Origin: Anaeramoeba flamelloides
Lineage: Eukaryota > Metamonada > Anaeramoebidae
Length of the DNA: 64,000 nucleotides
Assembly: GCA_027625915.1 (NCBI GenBank)
Contig: JANTQA010000012.1
Span: 8,702,501-8,766,500, forward strand
Direction of reading: 5' to 3'
Shown: positions 34,345 to 48,213 of the stretch, piece after piece
Layout of the letters: every line of letters starts with the position of its first letter
Position numbering within the stretch: position 1 is the stretch's first letter
The notes under the pieces: model-generated
What the model was told of the DNA's origin: nothing
The model's input: only the letters and a program-made list of their open reading frames with translations
The model's database searches: none
Made by a program: the position numbers and the translations under genes

Positions 34345-37300
34345 TTGAATAAATTCACGAAAAATTGTTATCCATTTAATAAATACAAAGAAGAATTTAA
34401 ACTTGAAAATTTTGATGACTGTGATAAGTTTATTGATTTTACATTAGGTGAATATATTATTCAAGAAAAAAATCCCAAATTAAGTGAAATTTTAACAGAA
34501 GGAGGAATCAATAAAATAATTTTAATTGGTGTTTCTGGATGTGGGAAAACTCGAAGTATTTATGAACATAGCAATCAAGAATTTGTAATTTATTTAATTG
34601 GTTGTAATATAGGCGATACTTCACTTGATCTCTCATTTACTCGACTAATGTTTTATATCAAGAAATTTGTTGACACAGAATATAAAAAGCAATTCAAGGA
34701 TCAAAATATTTGTAAAAAAATTAAAAGAACACTTAAAAAAAATGGAAAAAAAAATTAATAACAAAACCTTTACAATTAAAGAAATTTGTATGGATTACCT
34801 TGTTCGAAAATATACCAACAAAATGATTTTATATTTAATTTTAGTGAAATTATGCTTTTTGCACCATTTTTTAAAAAACCAAAACCAAAACCAAAATGCA
34901 AATTTTCAACCTTCACAATTTTTTCATTGGCAGTTAAATTCAGGAAATAAAAAATGTCAAGATTTATTTGATAAACTTTGTGAAGTTGATTTTAATCCAC
35001 AATTGTTGATAAATTATTATTACAATCAAATTATGCAAACAACTAACAATAAAAAATTGACAATTACAATCGCCTTAGATGAAGCTAATACACTAGTAAA
35101 AATTGATGAAAATTCCACTATTCTTTCAAAATCGTCAACATGCAATATTATTAATAATTCTAAGGAGATTCAAAATGAAAATATTAAAAAAAAAACAAAA
35201 AATGAAAATCCAAAAAGAGGCATTATTAAACCAATTGTATATATTCTTTTTGATCTTTGTGAAAATATTCAAAATTTTAATTTAATTATTTCTGGAACTG
35301 CTTTATCTTTAAATGATCGAAAAATTCTGGAATCAGCAAGTTACAAGTTAAAATCTGAATTGGCTGGAGAAGAAAAATATAAAATTTGTTGTAATTTTAA
35401 TCCATTTTTCCCTAAAGATGTCAGAAATTTTTCTTGAACATTATCTTGATTTAAAAAATGTTGATCCTAAATTAATTGTTCAAATTTGTAAAAAATTATC
35501 TGGAAGGCCTCGAATTTCTTGTAGATTTTTGGAATTTGTATTAAAAGAAATGATATTGAAAATGGAAAAAATGATCTCTCAAAAAAATAAAAAAAATAAA
35601 ATTAAAAAAAGGAAAGAGAAAGAGAAAAAGAAAAAGAAGAATAAATTGAAATTGAAATATTTTAATAAAAATAAATTTATAAAAGAGGAAGAGGAAGAGG
35701 AAGAAGAAGAGGAGGAGGAGGGGGAGGAAGAAGAAGAAGAAATAAATAAAAATCAAATTTTAATCCAAGCTTTAATAAAAACTGATAATTTTGCAAAAAA
35801 AGATTTTGAAAAAAAAATGAACAAAATAAATAATTATGAAAATTTAATAGAAGTTGAAAAATTATTAAAAGAAATTGTTTATCAATATTTAATTCAAAAA
35901 AAACCTGAAACCGCAATTGCAATTGAAAAAATAAACGAAGTAAAAATTTTAGATCAAGGATTTTTTTATCTTAAAAAAACTTTAAAATCAGAATATTTTT
36001 ATAAAGCTTATGATTATTATCAATTAGAATTTTTATCAGATTATTATTCAACTCCAAAGTTATGTAAAGAATTCATTTTTAAATTATGGGATGCAAATTA
36101 TATTCATGAGATTTCAAATGGGAAAAGTTTTGAACATTTAATTGCACTCCAATTAACAGAATTTAATGGATTAAAAATTAGTGAATTGCCTTTTTTAAAA
36201 AATTTAAAAGATAAAGATAATCAAAAAATACCTTTACCTGATTGGATGAATAAAAAGCAATTAAATATAAAACATATAAGATCAAATTTTAAAATAATTA
36301 ATAAATCTGAAAATTATAATAATAATAAGATTGATGATGATGATGATGATGATGATATTAATATAACTATGAATGATTTTAAAATTATTAAAAAATTAAA
36401 TGATGATTTAACAACTAATAGCTTTAATAATCCTGATCTTATTGATTATTCCAAGAATGATAATAAGCAAACATTCTATTTGCCAAGTAATACCATGAGG
36501 TGCGATGGAATAATACCATTAGGAAATAATTGTTTTATTATAATTGGTGCGAAATTTTATACGAATTCTGTAAATCCAATAAAAAGTTATGATAATATTG
36601 AAACGACTAATTTTAAACACCAATTTCTGAAAATTTCTCCAAATCATAAAGAAATTGAAAAAAATAAAAATAAGAGAAATCAATTTCGTATTAATATTAA
36701 CCATTCCAAAACTAGAAATAAATTTACAAAAAGTTCATTTTTTAATACAAAACAAATTATAAGACTTTGTTTTAATTTTCCCTTTTCTTCTAAAAATGGC
36801 CCTCAGAATGGTTTTGAAATGATTAATGAAGAAGAAATAATATTTAATTTTGATTTTTTTAATTCTGAAAATTTTTTTAAAAAGCCAAATACAACTACAA
36901 CAACTAAGAATAATCAAATAGAATTAACATGTTCTCATAAAATTAATTTCTATAAAGATATAATATTTCGAGAACTTGAAATAAATAATGAAAAAATTAA
37001 AAAAAAAAAAGATATATCTGGTAAAGAATCTATCACAAAATTTGAAGAAATTTTCAATCAAGAAATTCAAAGGTATGAAAATAATTTACCTGGAAAACAG
37101 TTAAAACAAAACTATAAAGATTATTACGAATATAAGATTCAAAACCAAATTGATCAACTAAACAGTCAAGAAGAATATTTGGATCATTTAATTACAAATC
37201 ATCTTGAAATTCTAAAGTTTAGAATCGGGAAAACCAGAACAATGAAAGGAGAGACTTTAAAAAAAAAATTTGAATTTAATGGATCTCATATTTTAATAAA

Positions 37301-37889
37301 TATTAAGACTTTTATAAAATGGTTATATACTGATGAACTACCAACACAAGAATCTTTTTCGAAAGTTTTTTCAAAATTTTTATTAAACCAATTTAATTAT
37401 AATATTGAGACTCGTGGGAGCATTTTTAATGACCACAAAAGGGCGTTTAATAATGACAAATCTAAAGATTTTCGATTAATTTTAAATGGTAATAGTAAAG
37501 AGAAAGAGAAAGAGATAAGAATTCATAAAATAGTATTAAAGTGTAGATCAAAATATTTTAAAGAAGAAAAGGATAAAGAAGAAAAGAATAAGAATAAGAA
37601 TAAGAATAAGAAAAAGAAAAAGAATAAGAATAAGAACAATCAAAATCAAAATCAAAATCAAAATATTGAGGATTCTGTAATAAAATTTAAAAATTTAAAA
37701 TTCAAAGTTTTAGAAGCAATTGTTCATTATTTATATTATGATCAATTTCCGAAAAATTTCAAAATGTTAAAAAACAAAGAGCAAATTGAAAAAATAACAC
37801 AAAAATTGGAATTAAATCTGTTGGATTTTAAGAACATAATAAATCAAGAAGAAAAAAAAAAAAAAAAAAAAAAAATAAATAAATACTAA
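34345..37889 (+). CDS. P-loop NTPase / REase-like / BTB protein, frame interrupted
   Basis: Three partly overlapping open stretches cover this locus, so the reading frame has about two breaks; I cannot tell decay from homopolymer sequencing error. Parts in order: a Walker A loop, GVSGCGKTR (about 34528-34554); a Walker B, ITIALDEAN (about 35065); ISGTALSL; and SGRPRISCRF (about 35500). This is the order seen in NTPases of the Crinkler/transposon-derived effector group described by Aravind and colleagues. Next, after a Glu-rich run, comes a segment with FEHLIALQLTEF and then MRCDGIIPL...IIIGAKFY (36495-36560), which fits the E-D-xK layout of restriction-endonuclease-like nucleases, though Glu/Gln before the Lys is Gly here. 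The end has one or two BTB/POZ domains: IKTFIKWLYTDELP (about 37300) and DFRLILNG...IRIHKIVLKCRSKYF...VLEAIVHYLYYDQFP (about 37460-37760). The first in-frame codon is a TTG; the frame is open upstream to about 34261, so the true start is unknown. Confidence 0.6.
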
Positions 37890-40620
37890 TAATATTAATA
37901 TTTTTAATATTAATAATACCCTATTTAGAAATTTTTTTTATACAACATGTTATAAAGAATTATTTTTGTTAGTTATTCACACAAGAAACAATAAAGACAG
38001 TTTAAAAAAATTAGAAGTTTAAAGCAAATTTAAAAGAAGTTTAATGGATGTTTAAAACATTTTATCAGTTTTTTAAATGTTTTAAAAAATTGAAAAATTT
38101 TCATCAGTCAAATGGAACTGTTGTATGTTTTCTTGTTAAAATTTCAGATTTATTTTTGTTTCGCTTTTAGTTTGAACTTAAAATTATGGATGAATTTGAC
38201 ATTACTTTTCCAATCTTTAGGAAAATTTGAAAAAAAAAAATAAAAAATTCTTCTTAGTTAAGGAGAAAAACCAAAAATTCGAACAATAGATTTAGTGAAA
38301 AAGGATATAGTCTAAAATTCAATAAAAGAGAGATTTGAATTTAATACATATATTGAAAAGAATTTGTGTTTGTTGATCTTCCTATAAGAAAAGATTATGT
38401 AGACAAAAAGGATCAAGCCAATGAAGTAATTTCTACCAAAAAGGCAAAAACCAAACTTAAATTTGAAATTCTTGATGAGAAAAAAGTTAAAAATGTATAC
38501 CATTTAAAACTCCCCTTTAAGTATATTTTATATTTTTAGAATTAGAATAAAATTTGTAATTTCTAAAAAAAATTCAAATAAACTATATCCCTTATCAGCA
38601 CCTGATCGACAATCTCCAATTTTCAAAATTTCATTATATATTTTTTTTATTTTGTGAGTAAAAAAAAAATTTAATATTTCTCAGAGGGGCCAAATATCTA
38701 AATAGTTAGATCGCTTTTGAAGATTTTGAAATTTTCAGAATTTTTCAATTTTTCAATTTATTTTTAGATCGTTATTTTATCAATAGAATTTATTTTGGTG
38801 ATATTTTTTTTTTGACTTTTTTATAATTTTAGATCACAAAAATTCAACTTCTATATTTTTAAACGTTTAAAAATACCATACTCTGTGAGTGTGATAAAAT
38901 TTGAAATTTCCCAGGTGTAAAAATTTTGAAATTTTTGAGATCTCCTTTTAAAAATTCCAAATAGTCTAAAATTCAAATTTTTACTAATGTTATTATGTTC
39001 TTCATTTAATTTTTATAAAATCTTTAAGATTTGTTTCTTATCTTCTTTTATAAATGTTAATTCTTCTGAACTTGAATTTTCATTATCTTCATCTGAAAAA
39101 CTTGTAGCGCTTGAAAAATTTTTATCTGAATCATATGAAGATATGAGGTCGGGTTCGAGAGTAAATTCATTCAATAATTCTTCAAAACAATTATTATCAA
39201 GTGTTTTTTTGAAATAATTTAGAAATATGTTGAATTTTGAACTTTTCAAAAATGAGAAAAATGGATCAAACTTTTAAAAACAAAATTAATTTAGCAAAAA
39301 AGCTTTGAAAATAAGTTTTGTATTGTAGTAATCAGATTTTTACCGTGTTTTTCAATTTCAAGATGTGGTAATTTTTTTTTAATTTGCTATTAAATTCTAC
39401 TTGAAGATTTTTTTAGTTTACTAGTCCCTTAAAAAAATCTCTTGAATTTTACAATGTATTGAGACTTTTACAACACTTTTCCCCTTTAATAAAGGTTTGA
39501 AAGTGTTTGTAAGGATTGTGAATTGACTTCAAGTGTTTGAAAGTTTTGAAAGTCAGAAAACTTTTATAAATGGAATGAGTTTGTTTGTAGTGTAAAAAAC
39601 AGTTTTTTCTTTTCATTTTTTTTTTAACAAATTATAAAAGCTCTAACAAATTCTATGATCAAAAGAATAGTCAACCCTTATAACAATAAACTTGAAAATA
39701 TAATAAATGTGTTTTCAAAAAATGGGGTTGTTACATTCACAATTTGAAAGAGTCAAAAAGAATAAAGAATAATTTTCCTTCTTATTGGTGATCGATCAAA
39801 CAATAACCTCTATATTACAATCGTATTTTCTTTCCAATAAATTGAAACTCAAAGAAGAAGAAAAAGAAGAAGAAGGAGGTAACAATTGTACAAAAAATCT
39901 TAATAATTGGTGATCATCTCACAAGGGTGTTGTGAAATCTTTTGAAAAGTTATCCGACACCCATTTTAGCTTTCTGAGAATATTGGAAATGCTTTAACCC
40001 AAGAACACATTCTTTAAAGAATGGACGAAGTGTTGGTTGTTTTAGAAGCTATTTATTCAACACAATTTACAACACCACAATAAACTGAAAAAATATTTAT
40101 AACCCTTAGTTCTTATTTTTGTTGATCTAAAAGGATCGATCGGGTTGACAACCAAACCAAATAAAAATACAATAAAAAATCGTGGATCTGATCCTTGAAT
40201 GAATCAAGTATCTTTATTGTTGTTTTTTAAAAGAATAACTTTTTTTCACCTAATCGAGTTTTTTGATCACAATAAAAATTTTCTTTGTAAAAATATTGCT
40301 AAATTAACCCAAAAACCCATCACTATTAATTTTATTCACCACTTTTGTTAGCTCATTTGACAGATCACTTTTTTAGTGTTTGTCAAGAAACCTATATTTT
40401 TGTACTATTGTTTCTCGTTTGAATGAACAAAACAAAAGATTCTGAAAATTTTTTTGAATAAATACAATTAATCAAATAAAACTATTTTAAATAAGTAATG
40501 ACAAACAAGTTCGATAAACCATTCTTTAAACTCTTTGATTGAAGAGTTTTTAGCAATTTATTTAACACCTTTTAAAACTTTTATTCATCACTTTTTTTAA
40601 TACAAATTTTTTTAAGGTTA

Positions 40621-40748
40621 TAGCTGTTTTAAAAAAGTGTGGAATCGGAGTTTTATAAGTAGGGATTAAAACTGTCTAGTCCATATGTTTCAATCAGTGC
40701 AGTCAACATCTAATAAAACTTTTGGTACACACTTTTCTAAAACAGCTG
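40621..40748. mobile_element. mariner-type MITE, CAGCTGTTTT family, copy 1
   Basis: The left end TAGCTGTTTTAAAAAAGTGT and the right end on the other strand, CAGCTGTTTTAGAAAAGTGT, form inverted repeats of about 20 bases. TA flanks both sides (40619-40620 and 40749-40750). The 128-base element has no frame. Its ends match those at 60791-60920 and the partial ends in intron 2 of the TMEM181-like gene. Confidence 0.8.
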
Positions 40749-40794
40749 TAGATTTTTTTTGTTTTTCTTTTTTCGTTTTAGATTTCTTCCCATT

Positions 40795-41800
40795 TTTAAG
40801 GTTTACAATTCCTGAAATTTGAAAAGAGATTATATTATGTTGGTCTTGGTAAATGTTAGTTTGGTTCTTCGCATACCGATCTTGGATTTGGTATGAGTTT
40901 TAAAAGTTGTTTAAAAAAAAGCAATTTTGTCAATTTACTATTTTTATGGAAACCCTTTTTTATTTGTCAGAATTCCAAAAATCCAAATTGAACAGACTCT
41001 GGTTAAAAGGTTTTTAGGTATTTTAAGAATAAATTTAGATTTTTGAGTTGTTGATTTATGATTTTATTAATATTTTACTCTATTAGCAAAAAAATATAAC
41101 ACAAAAACCTTAAAGCCCCCACCCAGTAAAAAAGCCAAAAAATATCTTTTTTTTTTTGTCATTTTTCAAACTCCTTTTTCAAAAACCGTATTAACAAAAG
41201 GCCGCCTGAAATGCAAAAATGATTAATATTCAAACACAGCAAAATACTCGGTTCAAAACTATAAATTAAAAAGATTCCTAAAAAGTTAATTTAAAAATTA
41301 CGAAAAAAAATTCCCAATTTTGTTTTTATATTGGGACTAGGGCTTTAAGGTTTACAATCCCTGAAATTTGAAAAGAGATTATCTTGAGTTTAGTTATAGT
41401 GACTTGTTAATTTGTTTCTATGCTGATCGATCTTGTATTTGGTATGAGTTTTAAAAGTTGTTCAAAATGGCAATTTTTGACAATTTATTTTTAATTTTTC
41501 CGATTCCAAATTGAAGAGTATAAGATTAATTGGCTTGAACTTTAGTTGTAAAAAATTTGGTTTTTGGGGGTTTTTGATTGAAAAATTATATTCCCTTTTA
41601 CTCAATTAAGTTTTTAAAAAATTTTAAAAGAAAATTACCAAATCAAACGTTAAGGAAATGGAATTTTTAATTGAAAACCCAAAAACAACTTTCTCATAAC
41701 TTATCTACCAAACTATTAATCTTACACTCTTCAATTTGGAATTGGAATAAAAAAAAATAAATTGAAAATAATTGTCTTTTTTGAACCACTATTATAATTC
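40795..41800. repeat. tandem pair of related repeats with inverted segments
   Basis: A block of about 300 bases starting TTAAGGTTTACAATTCCTGA (40795) recurs at about 41345 (TTAAGGTTTACAATCCCTGA), with shared CGATCTTGGATTTGGTATGA / CGATCTTGTATTTGGTATGA. Between them, AAACCTTAAAGCCC (about 41105) and its complement (41339-41352) face each other. The second copy is also a foldback: 41470-41535 is repeated in reverse complement at about 41697-41790 (CACTCTTCAATTTGGAATTG). It looks like DNA elements inserted next to or into each other. Confidence 0.55.
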
Positions 41801-44800
41801 ATAATTAGAGAAAGATCGATCATATAAGAACTAAAATGATAAGTCTTTGCCACTACCACAAGTTAATTTTTTGAATTATTTCAGGAATTTTAAAGTTTAA
41901 AAATGAAAACAGAAAATGAAAAAAATGTAATTGTTTAGAATATTGAAAGAGTTGATTCTTTGATTTAAATGTTAAAGATCTTTTACAATATTTTTTGAAG
42001 CGCTATCTGAAAATACACATTTTATTTTCAGACACCAAGTTAATGATTTTTTCAATCCACAATATCAATATTCTTATGAAATAAAGTAGGTTCTTTTGAA
42101 CAAATTGAAAATATTAATAGAGGTGGTATTATTTTCAGAGTATATTTTGAAATTTTGTTCTTTTTTCTTTTTAATTTTTTTTTTTGTGATTATTTAAAAT
42201 AATTGAAACAATTGTCAAACAACGTTAAACCAAATTAATAAAAATTGAATTATAACAAAATCAAAATTTCCAACTTGAATGACAAAAAAATCTAGATTTT
42301 ACCGATAAAAAGATATATAAACGAATTTTCAAAAGAATTATATTTCAAATAATAGTTCAAAGATTTGTATTTTCTTTTCTTTTCTTCTTTTTTTTTTTTT
42401 TTTCGCTTTGATTTTTAAAATATTGTCAAAGATTAAAACTTAGCGATATTATATATAAAAAAAAAAACAAGATCTTGGAGTTTTCGAAAATTTCTATTTT
42501 TACTATTTCTGAGAATAATTTTTTTTAATTTAATATGTTAATGAGTTTTTGATTTGTGCTAAATAATATTGAATATTTAAGTTTTCTTTAATATTTTATT
42601 GGCACTTTTGAAAAATATTGTCCGTATTTGTAAAAACCAATTCAAATAATTAATTTTTGTCAATAATTCTTTATTTTAAATTTAAATAGATGTTACAATT
42701 CATCTTTAATTTGGAATATCAAACATATAATTATTGTTTTTGAAATATCAAATGGAAGGGGGGGATTTTAAAAAATATTTATAATATACAATATTTTTCA
42801 AAAATATTGAATCCCTTTTCTATGTTATCAGAAACGATTGTATTAAGTTTTATTAAAGAATTTTCAATTTTTTTTTCTAATTTCGTCAAATATAAGTTTT
42901 GCTATTTTAGAATTTATATTTATTTTTTTTTATCTTTTTCTTTATTTTAAACTTTATTTTTTTTCAAATTATTTTTTTTTTTAACCCTTTTTTTTTTAAA
43001 CCTTTTTTTTTTTCAATTACTTTTTAAAAAAGTAATTTCTCAAAAACAAATAATAACCTGAGAAACTACAAATCAACATTAGTAAAATTATGGCTAAATA
43101 ATTCTTTTAAAATGAATATATTAATACGAAGAAAACTTCTTCTTAACTATTTTTCATTTAAAAGTTTGGTAATAAAAAAGAATTTATGGTTCATTTCAAA
43201 AATTGCGATTCGTATTTTTTTTGTTTTAATTTTATTTTTAAAATTTATCATACAAAATGGGAATATTTTTTTGAATGATTAAAAAGATATAATAAATAAT
43301 GATAATGGAATATATGAAATTATCATTATTTTTTATAATTTATCATTTTTGGTGAGTAGCAATTGTTGAAATCTATTTCCATTTTTCTGATAGGTTATCT
43401 CCCCTTAAATATATAATTTTTTTTTTTTTAAGAATTGCAATACAAGATTAATTTGAAATTAGATAACAAATAAAATTAATATTAAAGTTGATATTTGATA
43501 AAAGAAATACCTTAAAAAACCATGAATTTTCAATAAAAATTAAATATAAAAAAGTTTTTGAACACTATATTGGAACACTTCATACCTAAAATATCAATTT
43601 CTTGGGAAAATTAAAATTTATAACTATAAGATGATTTAACGTTCAATGTATTTAGTATTTATAAGGCATTATATCGTCTAAATATTGTTACATTTATTTG
43701 TATTTTCTAACAAACTTTTTTTTAAAAAAAATTACACTCTATTTCACTCAAAAGGTGCCCAACCAAAAATAAGATATTCATTTTTTTTTAAGATTGGAAC
43801 AATATAAGATTGTTTACAAATAAGAGAAATACTAAACTTTAATTTAGAATTTAGATACATAAAAGTAATATCTAAACCAACCTTAAAATTTCAAAAAAAA
43901 AAAAAAATGTTAAAAAAATTTTATTGAGCTCTTTTCATTGAAATGTCTTGTGTATAATTTCTCTATTTCTAGACAATTAAAATTTTTGAAAATATGATTT
44001 TTTAATTGTAAATGTTTTCATTTTTAAAAGATTTACAAATACTCAATTTTCTTAAAGTTAATTTGGAGTTAAAAATATTTTTTTTTTTTCAAATTTACTT
44101 TTTTTAAAAAAAAAAGAAAATAAAAAAAAAAAAAACAATTTAATAAAAAAAATTACTAAATTAGAAAAAAAAAATCCAGATCAAAATATTGAAATTTTCC
44201 TTTGTTAAAAATAAGGAATTAAACACATAGAAATTGTTCTTTTTCTTTCATAAAACTTGACACCTTTGACTGAAAAAGAGTTTATTAACAAAATCTCTTT
44301 TTTTTTACAGAATTTTTTCAAATTATTTTTTCCTTTATTCAAAAAAAAAAATCAAATACCAAAAAATAGATTGAATTTTTGAATTAAAACCTTAGATATA
44401 AATTATCATTACATCGAAAAAAAAAACATTTTCAATTTATAAAAGTTAAGATTTAATTGTAAAAATAGTAAAAGTGAATTTTTTTAATTTTTTGTTGTTA
44501 TGGTGTTACTATTCATTACAAATTAACTTTATGTTTTAGAGAAGATTTTTAATCCAGTTTATAAAATTGCAGATTCAGATCACTGTTTGATCTATAAAAA
44601 ATAAGAATAACTTTTGAAATATTCCTAAATTACTCTTTTTCTTTTTCAAATTTATTTGACAATTTTTTTCAAGAATGTTAATCATTTATTATGAGAAATA
44701 AAAAAAAGTTACTAGTCAATAAAACAATCATAGTAAATTTCGAGTTTAATAATATTTCCATGGATTAAGGATGAACTTTTATCAAGAATAAAAATTTGAG

Positions 44801-45294
44801 TTATTTGAAAGAAAAAAAATGACTTGATTAATTACTTTTTTGTTGTGATTCCAGAATTCTCAATAGGAGGTCTTAAAAGTTTTTCTAAAGCTATCTAAAT
44901 CTGGAATTGTTAGAAATCATAAATTGCTTTGTTGTTAATAATTTGTTAACAGTAATTAAAAATTATGATTTTTTTAAAGCTACCAATAATGAAATTTGCA
45001 GTTTTAATTCAAAATAAACAGAAAACAAAAATTAAAAGAAAGGTGATTTTTTTTGTCAAGTTGAAAATAAATTAGCTTTGTGTAATTGAAAGAAATATTC
45101 TTTTTAATTATACTCTTTAAGTTTTTAGTGGGTGAACATTGAAATCTGCATTAATCAGAAATTATCAAGAAAAATTTCCATATTTTTACTTTTTATTTTT
45201 TCTATTATTTCACTAAACAAGCCAATTACTTTTTTTAACTTTGATCTTTCTCTCAAGCCTATTGTAACACCACTTTTACAAAGTGAATCAAGTA

Positions 45295-47240
45295 ATGACA
45301 GAGAACTCTTTACAAGAATATATTCTTATTCAAACACAGCTCCGTCGTTATTTAAGCTTGTTACGATCTGATAAGCTCTACAACCAGAAGATCAATCGCG
45401 ACGAAGCCGTGCGCGAGCTCATCACGACCGAAGAAACATATGTTTCACGTCTTCGAACGCTTGTTGAAGTCTTTAAAAAGCCATTAGTCGAAGCAACAAG
45501 AGTGAAGGCTGTCTTAAAACTCAGTGAAATTGACTCAATTTTTTTAAATGTCGAAGAGATCTACATTGCTCACCAAACAGACCTACTCAAAAAGATCTCA
45601 AAAAGGTGGGAAAACTGGAGGCATGGACAAAAAATTGGCGACGTTTTTGAAGAAATTAGCAAATTTTTGTCTCTTTATGGTGTTTATTGTGGAAATTATG
45701 AAGACTCATTTAAAGAACTTGAAAGGCTTCGAAAAAAGAGATCAAGGTTTCGGAACAGGCTATTTGTAAGCAATAAATTTTTTCTTTTGTTTTCTTTTTG
45801 TTGTTTTTTGTTTGCTTGAAAACAATTTTTTTTTTGGAAAATCATGGAAAAATTGATTCACTTTTTGTCACCAATAAAGAAAACGTATTTAGTTTTTGGA
45901 TTTTTGTCGAACAAAAGCAGATAAAATTAAAACAATAAAACACTTTTTTCTTTTTTTTTCCACCTTCTTAATAAAGCCACTTCCTTTAATTTGGTTTGTG
46001 ATCACAAGTTAATGAAAAATACAGCACCAATGAACTTTGCATCAGCACAAATACATTTTGTTTGCAAATGTCGGTACAAAAGATGTTTCATCTTTTTTTA
46101 ATTTTTTGCTGTGCAAAATTTAATTCAGCATTCCCCATAAATTTCGTTTTGCGAACAAAATCTAAATTTAGAAAACAACAAGCAATTGAGAAAAAGCACA
46201 CGACACAAACATAGAACAACAATAATTCAAATCTGTTTTATCTTAATTCTCATTACTATAAATTTTTACAACCCTTTTGGATACTGTTGTTTTCAAATTA
46301 GAAAAAATTTTATTTTATCTCTAGTCTTAATTCCAAAGAAACAAACTAAACAGAAAAATTCCGTCTTTAATCGGTTTGTGAAGATCCTGTTGTTTTTTCT
46401 ATGAATCTGATTGTGATAAAAGACTATTTTTGAAATTTAAAATGTAAACTTTTTCATTTATTGATTATAAAAGAACAGTGTTTTTAGGTTAATAGTGACT
46501 TTTTGGAATTTATAATTACAGAACAAAAAAAAAAAATGCTTTGAAATTAAGGACCTTATTTTTGTTAAACACACCAAGTACAAGCAGAAAATGTTATCCA
46601 AAAAACAAAAACTATTTCTTCCTTTTTTTTTTTTTTTTTATATCAGATTTTTTTTTTTCAACATTTCATTTATGAAAATTATTTTACGGTATATATATTA
46701 CAAAATAGATATTCCAAATTTCAATTTATGTAATTTTTGTTCAGGAACAAAATTTTAATTTTTTTTATTTACAATTAAAAGATAAAGACCAAATTGTATT
46801 CCATAATAATTGAAAGTAATTCCCACAAATTAACAACAATATTTTTATAAATTTTTTTTTTTTTCTTTCAATTTGTTAAATGTAAAAATAGGAAATGAAA
46901 CAACATCCAGATACAAAGAAAATGGATATTATTAGCTTTTTAATTTTACCAGTCCAAAGGGTACCTCGATACAATCTCTTATTATCAGAAATCCTAAAAC
47001 ACACACCAAAAGAACATCCAGATTATGAAAATTTATCAATAGCACTTGAAAAGACAAAGGAACTTTCTAATGAAATCAACAAGAAAATTCAAGAATACGA
47101 AAGGTTAACAAAATTAACAGAAATTCAATCATATTTTGATTCAAGTTTAAGAGTAAAAATACATTAAAATAATAATCTTAAAAAAGCTATTAATATATAT
47201 ATATATATATACAGATATTTCTAATTTTATATTTATTTAT

Positions 47241-47305
<65 letters not shown>

Positions 47306-47894
47306 CATTTCTTTATTATATCACACAACCTCAGGATTTAGTAAAACCAAATAGAGATCTTGAAAAAACATCCGTACTTGGTAATATTTCAAAGGCCAAC
47401 ACTATCCAAAAAAGATATTTTTTTTTATTTACCGATATTTTGATTATCGCTGATCGAAAATTAATAAAATTTAGGCAACGATTTTCAACACATCTAGGAA
47501 TGTGTTGGATTCTTGATCTTCCGAATACAAACGATTTTTCAAATTTATTTTTATTTGTAACACCAAAAAAAACAATTGTAACCATTTGTAAATCACACAA
47601 AGATAAAAAAAAATGGATGGAAGTAATTTCCAAATGTATAGACAAATTAGTCGAGAAAAATCCAAAATTATTAAGTAAGATTTTATTTTTTTTTATTATT
47701 TTTCTTTTTTTATTTTTATTTAGATTTATATTTTTTACATTGTTGTTATGATTTTTATTAACTTTTTAAATGGTAACCTATGAATATTTGTATTTTTTCT
47801 ATTAATAGAATTATTTCATTCAATTTTCAATATTAATTTAGTTAGTAATAAATTAATATTTTCCAAGTTAATCCAGATCATTAAAAAGATTTGA
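45295..47894 (+). CDS. RhoGEF with DH and PH domains, four exons
   Basis: Guanine nucleotide exchange factor for Rho/Rac-type GTPases. Exons: 45295-45765, 46892-47152, 47335-47674 and probably 47809-47894; the first two junctions are phase 0 and the third phase 1. The product is about 385 residues. The DH domain (about residues 36-240) carries CR1, RDEAVRELITTEETYVSRLR, the middle FLSLYGVYCGNYEDSFKELE, and the CR3 helix FLILPVQRVPRYNLLLSEIL, which contacts the GTPase switch regions. The PH domain (about 245-355) starts DLVKPNRDLEKTSVLG, continues KRYFFLFTDILIIADRKL and ends in the helix HKDKKKWMEVISKCIDKL. The short last exon (FHSIFNINLVSNKLIF) ends in TGA and is the least certain part. Nothing but DH-PH is present, so localisation depends on PH or partners. 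The DH-PH core is unambiguous; the start is the first ATG in an otherwise closed leader. Confidence 0.85.
47193..47305 (+). repeat. (TA)n and (CA)n microsatellites in the RhoGEF intron
   Basis: Intron 2 of the RhoGEF gene (47153-47334) contains a (TA) run near 47193-47210 and about 26 CA units at 47243-47295, followed by more TA. Long CA arrays are rare elsewhere in the window. Another (TA)n run lies at 48172-48201 and an (AT)n run at 56333-56363. Confidence 0.9.
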
Positions 47895-48168
47895 ACTTCA
47901 AATTGTTCGAATATTTATTCAAGTACCTATTTGGGAAATAATTGGTTATTAAAATTTCAAATAATTCAATTCTTATTTGAAAAAAGAAAAATGAACTGAA
48001 CAAAAATTTTTCTACAAGATTCAAAAATAATGAATAATAAAACAGTACAATGTATTTTTTTTAGTTAATATCTCTGGTAACAAATACAATTTCAAGTCCA
48101 AAATATTATTTGTATTAGTAATAAACTCGTTTTAAAGTTCTTTACCCGTTTATTCTAGATATTTTTTC

Positions 48169-48205
<37 letters not shown>

Positions 48206-48213
48206 TATACATA

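Larger units (their letters stand above)
37890..45294. other. 7.4 kb gene-poor, AT-rich region
   Basis: Only repeats are supported here: a MITE at 40621-40748 and nested inverted and direct repeats at 40795-41800. The stretch 39480-40440 is less AT-rich and has short coding-like pieces on both strands (for example KGVVKSFEKLSDTHFSFLRI on plus near 39930), but no gene model. A Ser/Glu/Asp-rich frame on the minus strand at 39013-39249 lacks an ATG. From 42100 to 45290 the DNA is extremely AT-rich and I see nothing in it. Confidence 0.35.

Noticed and set aside
39013-39249. Minus-strand Ser/Asp/Glu-rich 78-codon frame, superficially like an acidic transposase leader
   Set aside because: It starts with TTG, has no ATG, no neighbouring domain, and the opposite strand is equally open.
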